Source: Oscillospiraceae bacterium (GTDB lineage: Bacteria; Bacillota; Clostridia; Oscillospirales; Acutalibacteraceae). From it: a stretch of 33,248 nucleotides of DNA. Location of the stretch: positions 1 to 33,248 of the forward strand of contig JAISGQ010000039.1 in assembly GCA_031262985.1 (NCBI GenBank), written 5' to 3'. The translations under genes were made by a program, and so were the position numbers. Below the pieces are notes generated by a model. That model was not told where the DNA came from and made no database searches. It saw only the letters and a program-made list of their open reading frames with translations. Positions 15,038 to 22,205 of the stretch are shown one piece after another (within the stretch, counting starts at the first letter, position 1; each line of letters begins with the position of its first letter).

Positions 15038-16953
15038 CGCCACATACCGCCGCCCGGTCCGCCCCCAATACCGCCGCCTGTGATAATGTCGTCAAGCGTT
15101 ATCTCGGTGCTGTAGCTTCCCGCTGTTACGGTATAGGTTTCACCCTTTATCAAAGCCGGGGAAGAAATCACGGCACATTGATAGCTTTTTTCGGGGGTAA
15201 AAGACAGTAAGGCAGAGCCGGAACTGTCTGTTACGGTAAGTTTTTCACCCCCCGAAACATTCCCATTAAAGCTTACAAGAAAGGCGCATTGCGTACTGGA
15301 ATCCGAGAAATTTTCAGCCATGCCTGCCGCGCCGGTCGCAACAACCGTACCTCCTGTGACTTTTGCCTCTATACCATAATCTAATGCTCCGTTGCCGGAG
15401 TTGGTCGGTCCCGAGACGTAAATATAGCCGCCTTCAACATACAAATAGCCGTTGGAGTCAAGCCCATCTCCGCTCGCGTCGAGATTGACTGTTCCGCCTG
15501 TGAAACGCAGATAGCTCCCGCTTGAGGTGTCAAAATTCCCTTGTCCCGGTCTGCCGCCCATGCCGGATGAATCATTGCCGCCCGCCGCGTTAAAGCCGTC
15601 ATCCGCGGCTGTGATGTCAAATTCTCCGCCCGTTACGGTGATTGAATTACCCTCAATCGCTTCATAACTTTTACTGATATTGATTTTTCCACCGAGTATA
15701 ACACAGGCATCGTCCGCGTGAATTCCGTCGTCGCCCGACGCTATGTCAAAAGTACCGCCGATAATTCCCAAATCGCCGTTTGTGTGCAGCGAATCGTCCG
15801 AGGTGTCAAAGGTGAATGTCCCCGCCATAATCAGAAGCCCCGCGCCCGATTTAACTCCCTTTGCGCTGTCAGAGGCGGCAGTGCTGTCAGAGGCAGTTTG
15901 AACCGCTGTTCTGCTCGGACGCTTTCCTCCGCCGAATTCAGGCTTGCCGCGTCCCCAATCTCCCCAGCCTTCATTCATTTTTCCGTCTGTGGTATATGAA
16001 GCGTTGGCACTACCGCCGCCGGATTTTATGTTAAACGTGCCGTTTTCTATCTGCAAAACCGTTTCAGCCTGTATGCCGTCGTTATTCGCGGTAATGTCAA
16101 ACGTGCCGTTTTGGATTACAATATAGCCCAAAGCTGCATCGTCCGTATTGCTCGAAACAAGCCCGTCGCTGCCTGCTTTCAGTTTATACGTTCCCGACGC
16201 CACCTGCACAAAGTCCTTTCCCTTTATGGCATCATTTACGGCGGTAACATTCAGCGTAGCTCCCGCCATAGAAATATCATCTTTTGAATGAATACCGTGA
16301 TTGTAATTGCCTGTGACGGTAAGCGTTCCCGTTCCGTTTATGGTAAGGTCGGACTTCGAAAACAAACAAGCATTCGGCTCGTCGCCGTCGTCGAGAGTGT
16401 ATTTCGTGGTGTCAGTCAGAGAATTTTCCGTGCCCTCGGCAAGGGTGATAAAGGTTTTATCGCCAGACAGGATATAAATCGCAGGGCCGTCGCTCGATGT
16501 GATATGCGCATTTTTAAGCACAATCTGCGCTTTGTCCGTATCGCCCACAGAAACGCGGATTTGATGCCCCGTTAATGTGCCGAAAAAAACGTAAGTCCCT
16601 TCCGTAGTTATCTCATAATCCGTATTCAGCGAGCCTAAATCCACTTCGGTTACATTCGTATCATATTCACCCGAAAGGTCGCGGTCAGAAAAATCCGCTG
16701 CCACAGTCATGATTTTTGCGTCGGTACCTTCCAGCACCGCATTATTTGTAATTTCCGCAGCCGAAGCTGCATCCGTTATCTTTGACATATCAACAGAGCC
16801 GTTTTGACTGCCCGGAGCATTTTCATCCGTATTGTTTTGACTACAACTTACGAAAGAAAAACAGATAACACAAACTGTCAACATTACAACGAATATATTC
16901 AAATACCTTTCTCTAACTTTGCACTTTGCACTTTCAATTTTCAACTTAATCAT
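15034..16953 (-). CDS. Carbohydrate-binding beta-helix lipoprotein (Cthe_2159/DUF4353 type)
   Basis: A 639-residue secreted lipoprotein. The signal peptide (FVVMLTVCVICFSFVSC) ends in a lipobox with Cys37. The body is a repeating beta-helix with phrases of the same form: NDGIQAETVLQIENGTFNI, DDSLHTNGDLGIIGGTFDI, DDGIHADDACVILGG, DDGFNAAGG and GDGLDSNGYLYVEGG. The tail is glycine-rich. This matches the Clostridium thermocellum Cthe_2159 family, reported to bind acidic or cellulosic polysaccharides in a pectate-lyase-like fold. The ATG at 16953 forms an ATGA overlap with the DUF4956 stop and has CAGGGA upstream; an upstream ATG at 16986 in the same frame is less likely. It may display or bind the polymer made by the operon. 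Confidence 0.88.
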   Translation of the reverse strand: MIKLKIESAKCKVRERYLNIFVVMLTVCVICFSFVSCSQNNTDENAPGSQNGSVDMSKITDAASAAEITNNAVLEGTDAKIMTVAADFSDRDLSGEYDTNVTEVDLGSLNTDYEITTEGTYVFFGTLTGHQIRVSVGDTDKAQIVLKNAHITSSDGPAIYILSGDKTFITLAEGTENSLTDTTKYTLDDGDEPNACLFSKSDLTINGTGTLTVTGNYNHGIHSKDDISMAGATLNVTAVNDAIKGKDFVQVASGTYKLKAGSDGLVSSNTDDAALGYIVIQNGTFDITANNDGIQAETVLQIENGTFNIKSGGGSANASYTTDGKMNEGWGDWGRGKPEFGGGKRPSRTAVQTASDSTAASDSAKGVKSGAGLLIMAGTFTFDTSDDSLHTNGDLGIIGGTFDIASGDDGIHADDACVILGGKINISKSYEAIEGNSITVTGGEFDITAADDGFNAAGGNDSSGMGGRPGQGNFDTSSGSYLRFTGGTVNLDASGDGLDSNGYLYVEGGYIYVSGPTNSGNGALDYGIEAKVTGGTVVATGAAGMAENFSDSSTQCAFLVSFNGNVSGGEKLTVTDSSGSALLSFTPEKSYQCAVISSPALIKGETYTVTAGSYSTEITLDDIITGGGIGGGPGGGMWR

Positions 16954-17618
16954 AATTGTTCCCTGCTTTCCGGGATTCTCCCGCATGAAATATTCAAATT
17001 GCCGTTGCGGCAGCGAAGGTCGTCGATAAAAGCCTTCTCCTGCGTTTTATCTCGCAGATTTACATGATAGCGCAGCTCGTAAAGGCTGCCCATATTGGTT
17101 GTTTTGACGCTTACCAGCAGGGTTTTCTTAGCGTATTTCTCGAATAGGTCGTCAAATATCCCCGAATAATCAAGGGCTTCAGGAATGGTTATTTTAAGCT
17201 CTTTCGTGCCGCCGCCCTTTTCGCCAAAGGGAGTGACAACCAAAAGGATTTGAACCAAGGCAATCACGCCCAGCGCAATCGCCGCCATGCCGAGATAGCC
17301 CATGCCCGTGGCAATACCTAAAGCCATAGACAAGAAAATAGCCATGATTTCGCGGGCACTCCCCGCCACAGAGCGGAAACGCACAAGTGAAAATGCGCCC
17401 ATCACCGCAACGCCCGTACCCACATTGCCGTTGACAAGCATAATTACCATCTGAACGATAACGGGCATCAACACAATCGTCATGACAAAGCTCTTGGTAT
17501 ATGTATTGCGAAACATATACACAAGCGAAGCTAAAATCCCCAATACCACCGAAGCGGCGGTGCAAAGCAAAAAGGTTATAACCGAAGCGTTTCCGGCGAC
17601 AATAATTGTATCAAGCAC
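16950..17618 (-). CDS. DUF4956 membrane protein
   Basis: A 222-residue protein with four to five membrane segments in the first 130 residues, the conserved GVAVMGAFSLVRFRSVAGSA between two of them, and a cytoplasmic C-terminal part with ELKITIPEALDYSGIFDDLF. DUF4956 proteins are regularly encoded next to VTC-domain polyphosphate polymerase-like genes, as here. The two are presumed to form a membrane complex. The GTG at 17618 overlaps the end of the upstream gene by eight bases, with AAGGAG about ten bases before it. Confidence 0.9.
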   Translation of the reverse strand: MLDTIIVAGNASVITFLLCTAASVVLGILASLVYMFRNTYTKSFVMTIVLMPVIVQMVIMLVNGNVGTGVAVMGAFSLVRFRSVAGSAREIMAIFLSMALGIATGMGYLGMAAIALGVIALVQILLVVTPFGEKGGGTKELKITIPEALDYSGIFDDLFEKYAKKTLLVSVKTTNMGSLYELRYHVNLRDKTQEKAFIDDLRCRNGNLNISCGRIPESREQL

Positions 17619-18348
17619 TTTTCACCATCTCCTTTTGAATTAAATAGGGTATTTCCGAATTTATGATATAGCTTTTATAATACTCACCGTATTTTGAAAA
17701 CGATGTAGGATATAGAGAGAGGTCGGTCAGCAGGCGGCACATCCAAAGCGGCATACCGCCCGCTGTTTTGATTTCCATCACCCGTTTATCGGGGCTTATG
17801 ATTTCATCGCCTACTGCACCGGTAATCAAATCGAGCGAAGTTGTTCGGCCTTTTAGATTTTTATCAATAGTCAAACGGAACTCCGGGTCGTCTTTTCCTA
17901 CAAATGCGGCACGGTCATAGCTTATCGCCGCCGCAGGGGCTAACCCGTAGAGGTTAAGCATCCAATCTGTTTCTCGCAGCACTTGTTCTGAACTAGGCTG
18001 CCGATTTTTGCCGTTCAAGAACGCACGGGCGTTTTCAAGCGGCAACTCGGCACGGCGTTTATAAACCACGCCCTTGAATTTTTTCTTGATTTCGATAAAA
18101 GCCTCGCTGCTCTCCGTAACCGTTCCGTATGCACGAAGCCTTAATTTTTCTTTGTACAAAGGCTTTTCAATCGATGCCCGAATAAGCCGAAAATCCGGCG
18201 TGTCATAATAAATATTACTGATGGTATACTCGCCGTATTGTTCTTCTGTCATGTGAGTAGAAAGTGCGTCAAGCACTGCCTCGCACTCTGCTTGGCTCAA
18301 AATATACTTCTTTTCGACGCGTAAAAACTCGTTTTTATATTTGTCCAT
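17611..18348 (-). CDS. Polyphosphate polymerase domain-containing protein (VTC domain)
   Basis: A 245-residue soluble protein of the VTC/CYTH tunnel fold. The charged, tunnel-lining features are visible: FLRVEKKYILS at the start, LRLRAYG, IEIKKKFKGVVYKRR, AAISYDRAAF, RLTIDKNL, RVMEIKTAGG and the end motif TSFSKYGEYY. In yeast the VTC domain makes polyphosphate from ATP. Bacterial homologues beside DUF4956 and cell-surface genes are assumed to act on phosphate polymers or nucleotides, without a proven substrate. It is the first gene of the operon, with AAAGGAG seven bases before the ATG, and faces the two-component system divergently across 407 bases of repeats and promoters. Confidence 0.9.
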   Translation of the reverse strand: MDKYKNEFLRVEKKYILSQAECEAVLDALSTHMTEEQYGEYTISNIYYDTPDFRLIRASIEKPLYKEKLRLRAYGTVTESSEAFIEIKKKFKGVVYKRRAELPLENARAFLNGKNRQPSSEQVLRETDWMLNLYGLAPAAAISYDRAAFVGKDDPEFRLTIDKNLKGRTTSLDLITGAVGDEIISPDKRVMEIKTAGGMPLWMCRLLTDLSLYPTSFSKYGEYYKSYIINSEIPYLIQKEMVKSA

Positions 18349-18432
18349 AAACCTACTCCTTTCGATTTTACGTTTTAAATATATTGTGAGACGCTGAAAT
18401 TTTACTGAAAATCAATATGAAAATTTTGTGAA

Positions 18433-18634
18433 TTTATAGTTAATTAATTTAGAAAACACCAAGAAAACAAGGGCGAAAAGCCTTGATTTGTGCGGTTTTC
18501 GCCCGTGGAGGCTTGATTGTTTTCAAATTAATTTATAGTTGATTAATTTAGAAAACACTAAGAAAACATGGGCAAAAAGCCCTGATTTGTGCGGTTTTTG
18601 CCCGTGGAGGCTTGATTGTTTTCAAGTTAATTTA
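18433..18634 (+). repeat. Tandem 99-bp hairpin repeats (copies A and B)
   Basis: Copy A 18433-18531 and copy B 18532-18634 are nearly the same. Each has outer inverted ends (TTAATTTAGAAAACA ... TGTTTTCAA-TTAA) and an inner stem: GGGCGAAAA/TTTTCGCCC in A (18471-18504), GGGCAAAAA/TTTTTGCCC in B (18570-18603). The change G to A on one side is matched by C to T on the other. A third, inverted copy is at 21924-22025. They fill most of the gap between the envelope operon and the response regulator. Whether they act as RNA, terminator or MITE is not known. Confidence 0.85.
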
Positions 18635-18755
18635 GTATGGTATACGATCGCTTTGGAAAGCAATTTATTATATATACAGCAATAACAATTTTTCAGTGTA
18701 ATTTAAGTATAATTTATTAACATATTTATGATACAATGAGATGAGGTGAAAGCCG

Positions 18756-19436
18756 ATGAACGTATTGATTGTTGAGGACGAGCGGAAGCTCGCCGATGTA
18801 CTGGAGCATATTCTTAAAGAAGAAAAATATATCGTTGACGCCGCATATAACGGCAATGACGGGCTTGCATACGCACTTACGGGTACTTATGACGTTATTA
18901 TTCTTGATGTTATGCTGCCGGGAATGAATGGCTTTGACATTGTGCGCCGTATGCGAAACGAAAAAAATTCCACCCCTGTGTTGATGCTTACGGCAAAGGG
19001 TGAAATAAATGACCGCGTTCACGGGCTTGACTGCGGCGCGGACGATTATATGCAAAAGCCTTTTTCATCGGACGAGCTATTGGCGCGTATCCGCGCACTC
19101 ACGCGCAGGCAGGGCGAAATCGTCCTTGAGGTCATGGAATACGGCGATTTGACGCTGCGGCTTGATAATCACGAGCTGTCCTGCAGGGATAAATCTGTTC
19201 GCCTCAGTTTGAAAGAATATGAAGTATTAAAGCTGCTTGTAGTAAATAAAAATCAAGTTCTCACGAAAGATATTATCATTACGAAGGTTTGGGGCTACGA
19301 TTCAGAAGCCGAAAACAACAATTTGGAAGCCTATATTTCTTTTTTGCGTAAGAAGCTAACTTATTTAGAAAGCGGGGTGATGATAGATGTTCTTCGCAAA
19401 GTTGGGTACACGCTTAAATACGAAAAAAACGGATAG
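18756..19436 (+). CDS. OmpR/PhoB-family response regulator (VanR-like)
   Basis: A 226-residue two-component regulator. The receiver domain (1-118) has acidic residues Glu7 and Asp8, the phosphoacceptor Asp51 (ILDVMLPGMNGF), Thr79 (MLTA) and Lys101 (QKPF). The C-terminal winged helix has RLSLKEYEVLKLLVVNKNQV, KVWGYDSEAENNNLEAYISF and KVGYTLKYEK. GAGGTG lies eight bases before the ATG. AT-rich -10-like boxes occur upstream (TATAAT at 18708-18713, TACAAT at 18732-18737) without a clear -35. It is paired with the histidine kinase and is divergent to the envelope operon, its likely target. Confidence 0.95.
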   Translation: MNVLIVEDERKLADVLEHILKEEKYIVDAAYNGNDGLAYALTGTYDVIILDVMLPGMNGFDIVRRMRNEKNSTPVLMLTAKGEINDRVHGLDCGADDYMQKPFSSDELLARIRALTRRQGEIVLEVMEYGDLTLRLDNHELSCRDKSVRLSLKEYEVLKLLVVNKNQVLTKDIIITKVWGYDSEAENNNLEAYISFLRKKLTYLESGVMIDVLRKVGYTLKYEKNG

Positions 19437-20682
19437 ATTTACAAAGCTACGGCGAAAATTTGTGCTTGCAAGCATGGCATTAGTGTCGGCTGTGCTTTTG
19501 TTTGCATTTATAACGCTGTGTGTCACGACCTACACGCGGCTTAAATCGGACACCGAGGGTGCAGCAGAAGCCGCGCTTCATGCGGATAATATGCAGGGTG
19601 GTTTTCGCCCGGAAATCGGCCGCCCGGATTTCAGACCCGGCGGCGATATGGCGAGGAACATACCTACATTTACCGTGCGCGTTTCCGAAGACGGAGATAT
19701 AATCTTTGCCGATTACGGGCGGGTCAGCATTACTGACGATACCGCCGAAAGCGCAGTAAAAGCCGCAATGGAACAAGGCAGGTCAAAAGGGAAAATCGGC
19801 AGCTTGGGACTCCGGTTTGCGGCGGAATACACACCGAACGGTGACATATCCATCGCCTTTGCGGACACATCCGCCGAAAGCGCAGGGATGACACGGCTTA
19901 TTCTGAACTCACTTATTATAGGAGTGGCTGGGCTTGTGGCGTTGTTTTTTATCAGCTTATTCTTAGCGCGTCTTGCCGTAAAGCCAATCGAAAAAGCATG
20001 GCGAAACCAGCAGCAATTCATCGCTGATGCCGCCCACGAATTAAAAACCCCTCTTACCGTCATTATGGCGAACACCGGTATTTTGACAGCGCACCCCGAA
20101 AAGTCCATTTCACAACATATGCAGTGGCTAAATAATACCGCCGATGAAGCAGGTCGTATGAAAAACCTTATTGAAAATATGTTGGAGCTTGCAAAAGGTG
20201 ATTTTGCGGAGGAAAGTCTGATTTTAAGCAATGTAAATTTATCTGATATTGTGACTAACAGCCTGCTTGCCTTTGAGCCGATTGCGTTTGAAAAAAATGT
20301 AGCGTTTCATTCCGACGTTGCACCAAACACGCAAATTTCGGGTGATAGCGAACGGCTCAGAAGGCTTATCGCGATACTCTTTGACAATGCGATAAAATAT
20401 GCAGGCAGCCCCGGCAGCGCGTATGTTCGGCTTAACGAAACCGCTTCACACGCCGTACTGACGGTTCACAATTCCGGCGAACCCATACCCGCCGAAGGGC
20501 TCGGCTCTATATTTGATAGATTTTACCGTGCAGATGAATCAAGAAGCGCAGGCAGCAGCGAAAGCTACGGCTTGGGGCTTTCAATAGCCCGACAGATTGC
20601 GGATGAACACGGCGCAAAAATCCATGTTGCAAGCACAAGAGAGGAAGGTACAGTATTCACGGTGCAGTTTAAGAAAAGGTAG
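19387..20682 (+). CDS. Sensor histidine kinase
   Basis: A 431-residue membrane kinase. It has a membrane segment at about 27-49, an extracellular sensor region (about 50-168) with an Arg/Gly/Pro-rich stretch (GGFRPEIGRPDFRPGGDMAR), a second membrane segment at about 171-195, a HisKA domain with His217 in DAAHELKTPLTVIM, and an ATPase domain with FDNAIKYAG and SYGLGLSIARQIADEHGAK. No HAMP domain is evident; the second membrane segment runs almost directly into the HisKA region. The start at 19387 overlaps the regulator gene by 50 bases, with GGGGTG upstream. An envelope or cationic-peptide signal would suit the operon opposite, but this is inference. Confidence 0.92.
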   Translation: MFFAKLGTRLNTKKTDRFTKLRRKFVLASMALVSAVLLFAFITLCVTTYTRLKSDTEGAAEAALHADNMQGGFRPEIGRPDFRPGGDMARNIPTFTVRVSEDGDIIFADYGRVSITDDTAESAVKAAMEQGRSKGKIGSLGLRFAAEYTPNGDISIAFADTSAESAGMTRLILNSLIIGVAGLVALFFISLFLARLAVKPIEKAWRNQQQFIADAAHELKTPLTVIMANTGILTAHPEKSISQHMQWLNNTADEAGRMKNLIENMLELAKGDFAEESLILSNVNLSDIVTNSLLAFEPIAFEKNVAFHSDVAPNTQISGDSERLRRLIAILFDNAIKYAGSPGSAYVRLNETASHAVLTVHNSGEPIPAEGLGSIFDRFYRADESRSAGSSESYGLGLSIARQIADEHGAKIHVASTREEGTVFTVQFKKR

Positions 20683-20743
20683 AAATAGATCAATTAAGGT
20701 TACAAGCTACAAGCGCACTTCTCAACTTTTCTTGACCAAAATA

Positions 20744-20772
20744 TTGCGATATTCCGTTTACTGTGGTATAAT
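20744..20772 (+). promoter_or_regulatory. Promoter reading towards the right end of the island, no gene downstream
   Basis: TTGCGA (20744-20749), 17 bases, TATAAT (20767-20772) preceded by TGG. Downstream come a small hairpin TAGAC/GTCTA, the three arm repeats and the attachment-like site. No open frame with a ribosome binding site follows before the terminator at 20974-21013. Confidence 0.5.
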
Positions 20773-20800
20773 CCTTTTAGACTATTGGTCTACGTGTACC

Positions 20801-20835
20801 GTTGATAACACAAGCTTGATAACATTTTGATAACA
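20801..20835 (+). repeat. Right integrase arm-type repeats (three TTGATAACA)
   Basis: GTTGATAACA (20801-20810), CTTGATAACA (20815-20824) and TTTTGATAACA (20825-20835), all in the orientation of the two left copies at 9553-9574. The last two are 11 bases apart, the same phase as on the left. Confidence 0.65.
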
Positions 20836-20938
20836 AGAGTTCAGTATAAACCATATGGTTAGGATAATTGAAATCAAAATGAGTAAAAAGGAATCAAATA
20901 GCCAAAGCATAATTAGTTAACTCAACTTTTGTTTTGGC

Positions 20939-20950
20939 GAGTATGAGTAG
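20939..20950 (+). mobile_element. Candidate attR core of the guaA island
   Basis: GAGTATGAGTAG, 10 of 12 identical to the guaA end at 9485-9496. It lies 104 bases outside the right arm repeats, a plausible distance for a tyrosine integrase site. Confidence 0.5.
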
Positions 20951-20973
20951 GGGAAACTGGTTATAACGCGTGT

Positions 20974-21013
20974 AAACTCCCGTATGAACGCTAAGTTCAA
21001 GCGGGAGTTTTTT
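20974..21013. terminator. Terminator between island end and the unknown minus-strand gene
   Basis: AAACTCCCG (20974-20982) pairs with CGGGAGTTT (21002-21010), with T runs on both sides in the respective strands. It ends about eight bases beyond the stop of the gene at 21021-21830. Confidence 0.8.
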
Positions 21014-21020
21014 ATATTAT

Positions 21021-21830
21021 TTAAGCGTATTCTTTAAAACGCCAGCGTAGGCTATACGCTGTCAGCCAAGTTCCATCATACGTTAAATCAATATCTTCAA
21101 GATAGCAATCACTAAAATAAATCATAGCATCTTTTAAAAATAGGGAGGCATCAAACATATCAGCAGAATAGTTATCATCGGGCGTTCGCAAATTAAGGGC
21201 AACCACTCCTTCAAATACCATTTCAATCGGTTTACAGCACTGGCTTTCTATAAGCATTACTATTTTCTTAAACTTTGCCATTGGATACATAACACATTTT
21301 GAATCAACACTCGCCCCGCTTGTGTAATTAAATCCATTAATTACGGAATCGTGAAATCCATGCGCTTTTTCCATAAGATAATCAATATCGTTTTGGATCT
21401 CAATATAGTTCCACTCTGGGTCGTTTGAAACTGAAATTTTATTGTCAAATATACTCCCTTTATAAGTAATTGCTTCTCCATTCAATAGCTTGACCACAGT
21501 GTCTTTATTTTCAATTATCCACGGATATCCAATAAACTCGGAAAACTTAACTTCTCTATCAATTAATCCTACATAATCGGCTAATTGAGTTTCTGAATTT
21601 GGAGATTTTAAAGTTATCCATTCTTTCGGAATATCAGGCGTTATGGTATTTATGAGTACAGGACAGTTTGTAGGTTCACTTTTGTCGAGATAATCAAAAA
21701 ACTTAAGATACCCGCCGTCTTCAGATGGAACTAAAACCAATTGCTTTTCGAACCATCCGGCATTAATTTTAGCAAAAACTTGCGATTTAAAATACATATT
21801 ATTTTCTTTGTCATATACTCGAACTTTCAT
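21021..21830 (-). CDS. Protein of unknown function
   Basis: A 269-residue soluble protein with no signal peptide or membrane segment. It starts MKVRVYDKENNMYFKSQVF; later stretches are DYLMEKAHGFHDSVINGFNY, MYPMAKFKKIVMLIES and a C-terminal DAMIYFSDCYLEDIDLTYDG. The later part, with HGFHDS followed by alternating strands, resembles a class of small hypothetical or immunity-like proteins, but I do not recognise a named family. AAGGAG six bases upstream supports the ATG, and a terminator follows. The gene is more AT-rich than the core genes and lies alone between two guaA-end-like sites, so it is probably acquired. Confidence 0.75.
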   Translation of the reverse strand: MKVRVYDKENNMYFKSQVFAKINAGWFEKQLVLVPSEDGGYLKFFDYLDKSEPTNCPVLINTITPDIPKEWITLKSPNSETQLADYVGLIDREVKFSEFIGYPWIIENKDTVVKLLNGEAITYKGSIFDNKISVSNDPEWNYIEIQNDIDYLMEKAHGFHDSVINGFNYTSGASVDSKCVMYPMAKFKKIVMLIESQCCKPIEMVFEGVVALNLRTPDDNYSADMFDASLFLKDAMIYFSDCYLEDIDLTYDGTWLTAYSLRWRFKEYA

Positions 21831-21923
21831 GTGTTACTCCTTTGTCTTTCGAAACATTGAGCACGGTTTTTGTCCGTTCTGTCTCGTCTTTAGGGTAGTT
21901 ATATCGCCAATCGTTAATCATAC

Positions 21924-22025
21924 TAAATTAACCCCCAAACAATCAAGCCTCCACGGGCAAAAACCGCACAAATCAAAGCTTTTTACCCGTGTTTTCTTGG
22001 TGTTTTCTAAGTTAATTAACTATAG
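21924..22025 (-). repeat. 99-bp hairpin repeat, inverted copy C
   Basis: Reverse-complement copy of the repeats at 18433-18634, with the same outer ends and central TTTGTGCGG. Its inner stem, read on the minus strand, is GGGTAAAAA (21988-21980) with TTTTTGCCC (21963-21955), so the variable position is here a U-G pair in RNA. Confidence 0.85.
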
Positions 22026-22105
22026 CTTATGACTATAGCATAACATAATTGTTTAATGCGGGTCAATATTATTAAGCATATTATTTTAATCAAGCCTATA
22101 CCGTC

Positions 22106-22117
22106 GAATACGAGTAG
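22106..22117 (+). mobile_element. Second guaA-end-like site (possible outer attR)
   Basis: GAATACGAGTAG, 10 of 12 identical to the guaA end and followed by GGG like the site at 20939. A terminator (22141-22175) suited to serve the original guaA transcript lies just downstream, so this may be the true chromosomal junction of an older insertion. Confidence 0.4.
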
Positions 22118-22140
22118 GGGTTAAGCCTAAATACAGCAGT

Positions 22141-22175
22141 AAGAGCTAACTGATTTTAACGGTCAGTTAGCTCTT
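22141..22175. terminator. Terminator-like hairpin
   Basis: AAGAGCTAACTGA (22141-22153) pairs perfectly with TCAGTTAGCTCTT (22163-22175) around a nine-base loop. It lies 30 bases beyond the stop of the DUF975 gene on the minus strand and would also stop transcripts arriving from the guaA side. Confidence 0.75.
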
Positions 22176-22205
22176 TAACACATTTATCCTACTACTCTCC
22201 TACTC

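Larger units (their letters stand above)
9497..20950. mobile_element. guaA-associated integrated island (degraded integrative element with cargo), about 11.5 kb
   Basis: The left boundary is the guaA stop and the right boundary is the guaA-end-like GAGTATGAGTAG. Just inside each end lie same-orientation TTGATAACA repeats (two left, three right), as expected of integrase arm sites. The content fits: XRE repressor, xis and int at the left, a broken N-terminal fragment of a conjugation-module gene, an AT-rich cargo gene, and an envelope operon with a two-component system. No relaxase, coupling protein or other transfer gene remains, so self-transfer is unlikely, though excision may still work. 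The right boundary is inferred; 22117 is an alternative. Confidence 0.65.
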
